From NCBI RefSeq assembly GCF_017826695.1, contig NZ_JAFFZW010000002.1, forward strand, positions 62,001 through 126,000: a DNA stretch of 64,000 nt, read 5' to 3'. Origin of the DNA: Pseudomonas alliivorans (GTDB taxonomy: Bacteria; Pseudomonadota; Gammaproteobacteria; Pseudomonadales; Pseudomonadaceae). Shown one piece after another: positions 61,593 through 64,000 of this stretch. Position 1 is the stretch's first letter. The number at the start of each line of letters is the position of its first letter. Under the pieces are notes generated by a model. It worked only from the letters and a program-made list of their open reading frames with translations, ran no database searches and was not told the DNA's origin. The position numbers were made by a program, and so were the translations under genes.

Positions 61593-62561
61593 ATGAAGCA
61601 ACTTGACTTGCAGGTCATCCAGCAGGCGCGTGACTGGCTGGCGGCAGGCAAACCTGTGTGGCTCTGCACCGTGCTCTCGACCTTCGGTTCCGCTCCGCGC
61701 GGGCCGGGGGCGATGCTGGTGGCGTTGAGCAGTGGCGAGCATCGCGGATCGCTGTCCGGCGGCTGTGTGGAGGAAGACTTTCTGGAGCGGTTGACGGCGG
61801 GGCAGTTCGAGCCGGTCAACCAGATCGTGCGTTATGGGGAGGGCGGTCTGGCACCGACCCTGGCGCTGCCATGTGGCGGTGTGCTGGATGTGCTGATCGA
61901 GTGCATGACCCCCGGCCCTGAAACCGACCGGCATCTGGCCGCGGTGGAGCAGGCCCTTGCCGGACGCACGCTGATCGGCCGCGAGGTCATGCTGGGCGGT
62001 GTAGAGTGCCGCACAGGTTCGGCTTCACTGGGCGAGTCGCGGGTGCAGGTCGAGGGCGAGCGCGTCAGCATTCGCATGGGGGCGGTCTATCGCGTGCTCC
62101 TGGCTGGCTTGTCGCCGGTGGCCGAGTTCTGCGCCAGTTTCGCGGTTGCCATGGGCTATGAAGTCATCGTCTGTGACCCTCGTACCGATGTGACGGCCGG
62201 TTTCTCGATGCCGGGGGTCGAAGTTCGCGATGTGCTGCCTGCGGTGTTCATTGCTGAAGGTGGCTGCCACGCCTCGACGGCCGTGCTGGCCCTGACTCAT
62301 GATCCGAAGCTGGATGACCTGACCATGCTTGAAGCCGTGCGGACCGAGGCGTTTTACATCGGCGCCATGGGCTCAATGCGCACCAGCAGCAAGCGCAAGG
62401 AGCGGCTGGCGCGGATTGGCGGACTGGATGACGAGGCACTGGCGCGGATTCATGCTCCCATCGGCCTCAATCTGGGCAGCAAGACACCGGCTGAAATCGC
62501 CATTGCAGTCATGGCAGATATCCTGCGGGTGGCCAACGGGATCAGCCGTCAGCAGCTTTGA
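61593..62561 (+). CDS. XdhC-family molybdenum cofactor insertion/maturation factor
   Basis: The 322-residue protein has the N-terminal XdhC/CoxI region (VWLCTVLSTFGSAPRGPGAM, LSGGCVEEDFLERL, LPCGGVLDVLIE). Its C-terminal Rossmann domain (MGYEVIVCDPR, DPKLDDLTMLEA, YIGAMGSMRTSSKR, GLNLGSKTPAEIAIAVMADI) completes the family plan. It binds and sulfurates the cofactor and loads it into PaoC, the role of PaoD in E. coli. Its 3' end overlaps the convergent nucleotidyltransferase gene by 20 bp. Confidence 0.9.
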   Translation: MKQLDLQVIQQARDWLAAGKPVWLCTVLSTFGSAPRGPGAMLVALSSGEHRGSLSGGCVEEDFLERLTAGQFEPVNQIVRYGEGGLAPTLALPCGGVLDVLIECMTPGPETDRHLAAVEQALAGRTLIGREVMLGGVECRTGSASLGESRVQVEGERVSIRMGAVYRVLLAGLSPVAEFCASFAVAMGYEVIVCDPRTDVTAGFSMPGVEVRDVLPAVFIAEGGCHASTAVLALTHDPKLDDLTMLEAVRTEAFYIGAMGSMRTSSKRKERLARIGGLDDEALARIHAPIGLNLGSKTPAEIAIAVMADILRVANGISRQQL

Positions 62562-63165
62562 CGAACGTCTGACAGGCGAGCGCCAATGCCGCACGCGTAT
62601 CTGCATCGCGCAGGATGCCGGGATCTTCACAGACCAGTACGTCGCAGCGCTCGGGATGGCTTTTGATGATCGATTTTGCACCTTGATCGCCTTCAAGGTT
62701 CAGCAATAACGGCCAGAACTCGCGCCCGATGATCACCGGGTGGCCGCGTTGTCCATCGTGGCCGGGCAGGGCGATGCGTCGTGGATCGGCCATGCTGGCC
62801 AGGCTTTGCAGCGTGGCGGGCTGTATCCAGGGCATGTCTGCCAACAGCACGGCGACTGCGTCGGCGCTGGATGGCATGAGCGCCGCGATGCCACTGGCCA
62901 GGCTGTGGCCCATGCCCAAATCCGCCTGCGGGCTGCGTACCACGTTTACTTCCTGCGCAACGCCCAGCAGTTCAGTGTCATCTTCCTCCCTCAATACCAC
63001 CCACACTTCATTGAATACGTGCAGGGCATTCTCAATGCTTGCGCGCAGCAAGGTACGGCCGCAGGGCAGAGTGGCGAGACGTTTGTCACCGTCGAAACGA
63101 CGGCTGCGACCTGCGGCAAGGAGCAGGGCGAACACTTGGGGAATTGGGCTGTCTATGCTGGTCAA
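62542..63165 (-). CDS. Molybdenum cofactor nucleotidyltransferase (MocA/MobA-like)
   Basis: The protein has the NTP-binding motif ALLLAAGRSRRFDGDKRLA and LLADMPWIQPATL with the metal-binding Asp. A GHPVIIGREFWPLLLNLEGDQGAK-type substrate loop is split over the C-terminal half. It should attach CMP (MocA) or GMP to molybdopterin; the PaoABC neighbour favours CMP. A TTG at 63165 with AAGG upstream gives 207 residues and fits the family start. An ATG at 63216 would add 17 residues. Confidence 0.82.
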   Translation of the reverse strand: MTSIDSPIPQVFALLLAAGRSRRFDGDKRLATLPCGRTLLRASIENALHVFNEVWVVLREEDDTELLGVAQEVNVVRSPQADLGMGHSLASGIAALMPSSADAVAVLLADMPWIQPATLQSLASMADPRRIALPGHDGQRGHPVIIGREFWPLLLNLEGDQGAKSIIKSHPERCDVLVCEDPGILRDADTRAALALACQTFVKAADG

Positions 63166-63309
63166 TCCGAAGCCTTTTGAAAAAGGTGAAGGGAACAGGG
63201 CCGGTTCGTCATCCACTCAGACACACGATGACCTACGCGTGAGACACGCACAATGCCTGATTCCGCTGCCTTTTTGCAGTGACAAGATTTACATTTTCGA
63301 GGGTTTCAC

Positions 63310-63894
63310 GTGGACAATCATATTCGCCCGGTCGAGATGGAAAAGGCCTACCGTCTGCTCAATCACGGTCCTACCGTGCTGGTCTCATCCGCTTACGAAG
63401 GCGTTCACAACGTCATGGCTGCAGCCTGGGCCTGTGCGCTGGATTTCTCGCCGCCCAAGGTGACGCTGGTCATCGACAAGATGACCAAAACGCGCAGCCT
63501 GGTGGAAAACAGCGGTTACTTTGCCTTGCAAGTGCCTAATCGCGACCAGTTGGACCTGACCTTCGAGGTGGGTACTCAGAGCCTCATCTTCACCCCGAAC
63601 AAGCTGGAAAAGGCCGGTGCCGAGCTGTTTCGCATCGAAGGGCACGACACGCCGTTGGTCGCCGGGTGCTCCGCCTGGCTGATCTGCAAAGTCATTCCGG
63701 AACCGCATAATGAGCAGACCTACGACCTGTTCATCGCCGAAGTCGTCGGTGCCTGGGCGGATACCCGCGTGTTCCGTGACGGGCACTGGGCATTCGAAAC
63801 AGCCGACCCGAAATGGCGCAGCCTGCACTATGTGGCAGGTGGGCATTTCTACACCATTGGCGACGCTGCGGTGGTAGAGACAGAGGCGGAGTGA
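63310..63894 (+). CDS. Flavin reductase-family FMN-binding protein
   Basis: The 194-residue protein starts at a GTG with GAGG upstream. It shows the split-barrel flavin reductase-like fold: RPVEMEKAYRLLNHGPTVLV, HNVMAAAWACALDFSPPKVTLVI, TRSLVENSGYFALQVP. It binds FMN and probably reduces it or a substrate with NAD(P)H. It is not obviously part of the pao operon. Confidence 0.82.
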   Translation: MDNHIRPVEMEKAYRLLNHGPTVLVSSAYEGVHNVMAAAWACALDFSPPKVTLVIDKMTKTRSLVENSGYFALQVPNRDQLDLTFEVGTQSLIFTPNKLEKAGAELFRIEGHDTPLVAGCSAWLICKVIPEPHNEQTYDLFIAEVVGAWADTRVFRDGHWAFETADPKWRSLHYVAGGHFYTIGDAAVVETEAE

Positions 63895-63912
63895 GTGTTG
63901 AGGCTGTAACGG

Positions 63913-63956
63913 GACGCTCCATGTCCATTACAGGCACTGATGCAGGTGCGAGCGTC
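63913..63956. repeat. Short inverted repeat after the flavin reductase gene
   Basis: GACGCTC (63913-63919) and GAGCGTC (63950-63956) form an inverted pair 30 nt apart. A small GTCAC-GATCA-GTGAC symmetry overlaps its right end. Such GC-rich elements resemble extragenic repeats of pseudomonads. The window ends 44 bp later, so it cannot be judged further. Confidence 0.3.
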
Positions 63957-64000
63957 ACGATCAGTGACGATCGCGCCACACGGTCTGAGCATTGGTGAAT

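Overview
The window looks like a chromosomal segment from the Pseudomonas syringae group. Reasons are the gene content (araFGH with a GntR regulator, a mqo with a signal peptide, a PaoABC-type molybdoenzyme, RND efflux), the high GC, and above all a Rhizobium-like (Rhc-family) type III secretion system of the kind described as T3SS-2 in some P. syringae pathovars. No tRNA, rRNA, CRISPR array, insertion sequence or integrase was seen. Family assignments rest on motifs read by eye, not on database searches.

Left flank (1-31.8 kb), metabolic and stress genes. There is the end of an ACR3-like transporter, a sirtuin, a PhzF-family protein, and a putative DNA-repair pair (radical SAM protein plus partner) behind a near-consensus LexA box. 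A zinc ABC importer follows, with a tiny overlapping membrane ORF and Zur-like boxes. Next is an L-arabinose locus (galM, FadR-type regulator, SMP-30 lactonase, araFGH) with several matching FadR-type operator half-palindromes. Then come a mipA-response regulator-sensor kinase operon and a TetR/nitroreductase divergon leading into a tripartite RND pump. The flank ends with an amino-acid permease and a run of small or hypothetical genes (CAP-domain protein, small lipoprotein, HhH protein, DUF72, LysR, VOC).

Centre (31.9-54.6 kb), the type III secretion cluster. A 1159-residue protein with six tandem repeats of about 70 residues and C-terminal membrane segments (HrpF/NopX/HrpK-like translocon candidate) is read leftwards from an AT-rich 590 bp regulatory region. 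Rightwards from the same region runs a tightly coupled array: a 53-residue protein ending in a hairpin, sctD, two small genes in YscX-YscY position, sctV, the secretin body sctC2, a CpaD-like lipoprotein, an inverted TadD-like TPR lipoprotein gene, sctC1 (secretin N-domain), a 72-residue protein, sctI, J, K, L, N, O, Q, R, S, T and U. A large winged-helix/ATPase regulator gene converges on sctU. The secretin is split and sits with Tad-pilus-like lipoproteins. SctU lacks the NPTH autocleavage motif, and no SctP ruler or SctW gatekeeper is recognisable.

Right flank (55-64 kb). Malate:quinone oxidoreductase with its terminator is followed by about 980 bp with no convincing gene. Then comes a Tat-exported aldehyde oxidoreductase operon (2Fe-2S, FAD/4Fe-4S and molybdenum subunits plus an XdhC-type maturation factor), a convergent molybdenum-cofactor nucleotidyltransferase, and a flavin reductase-like protein.
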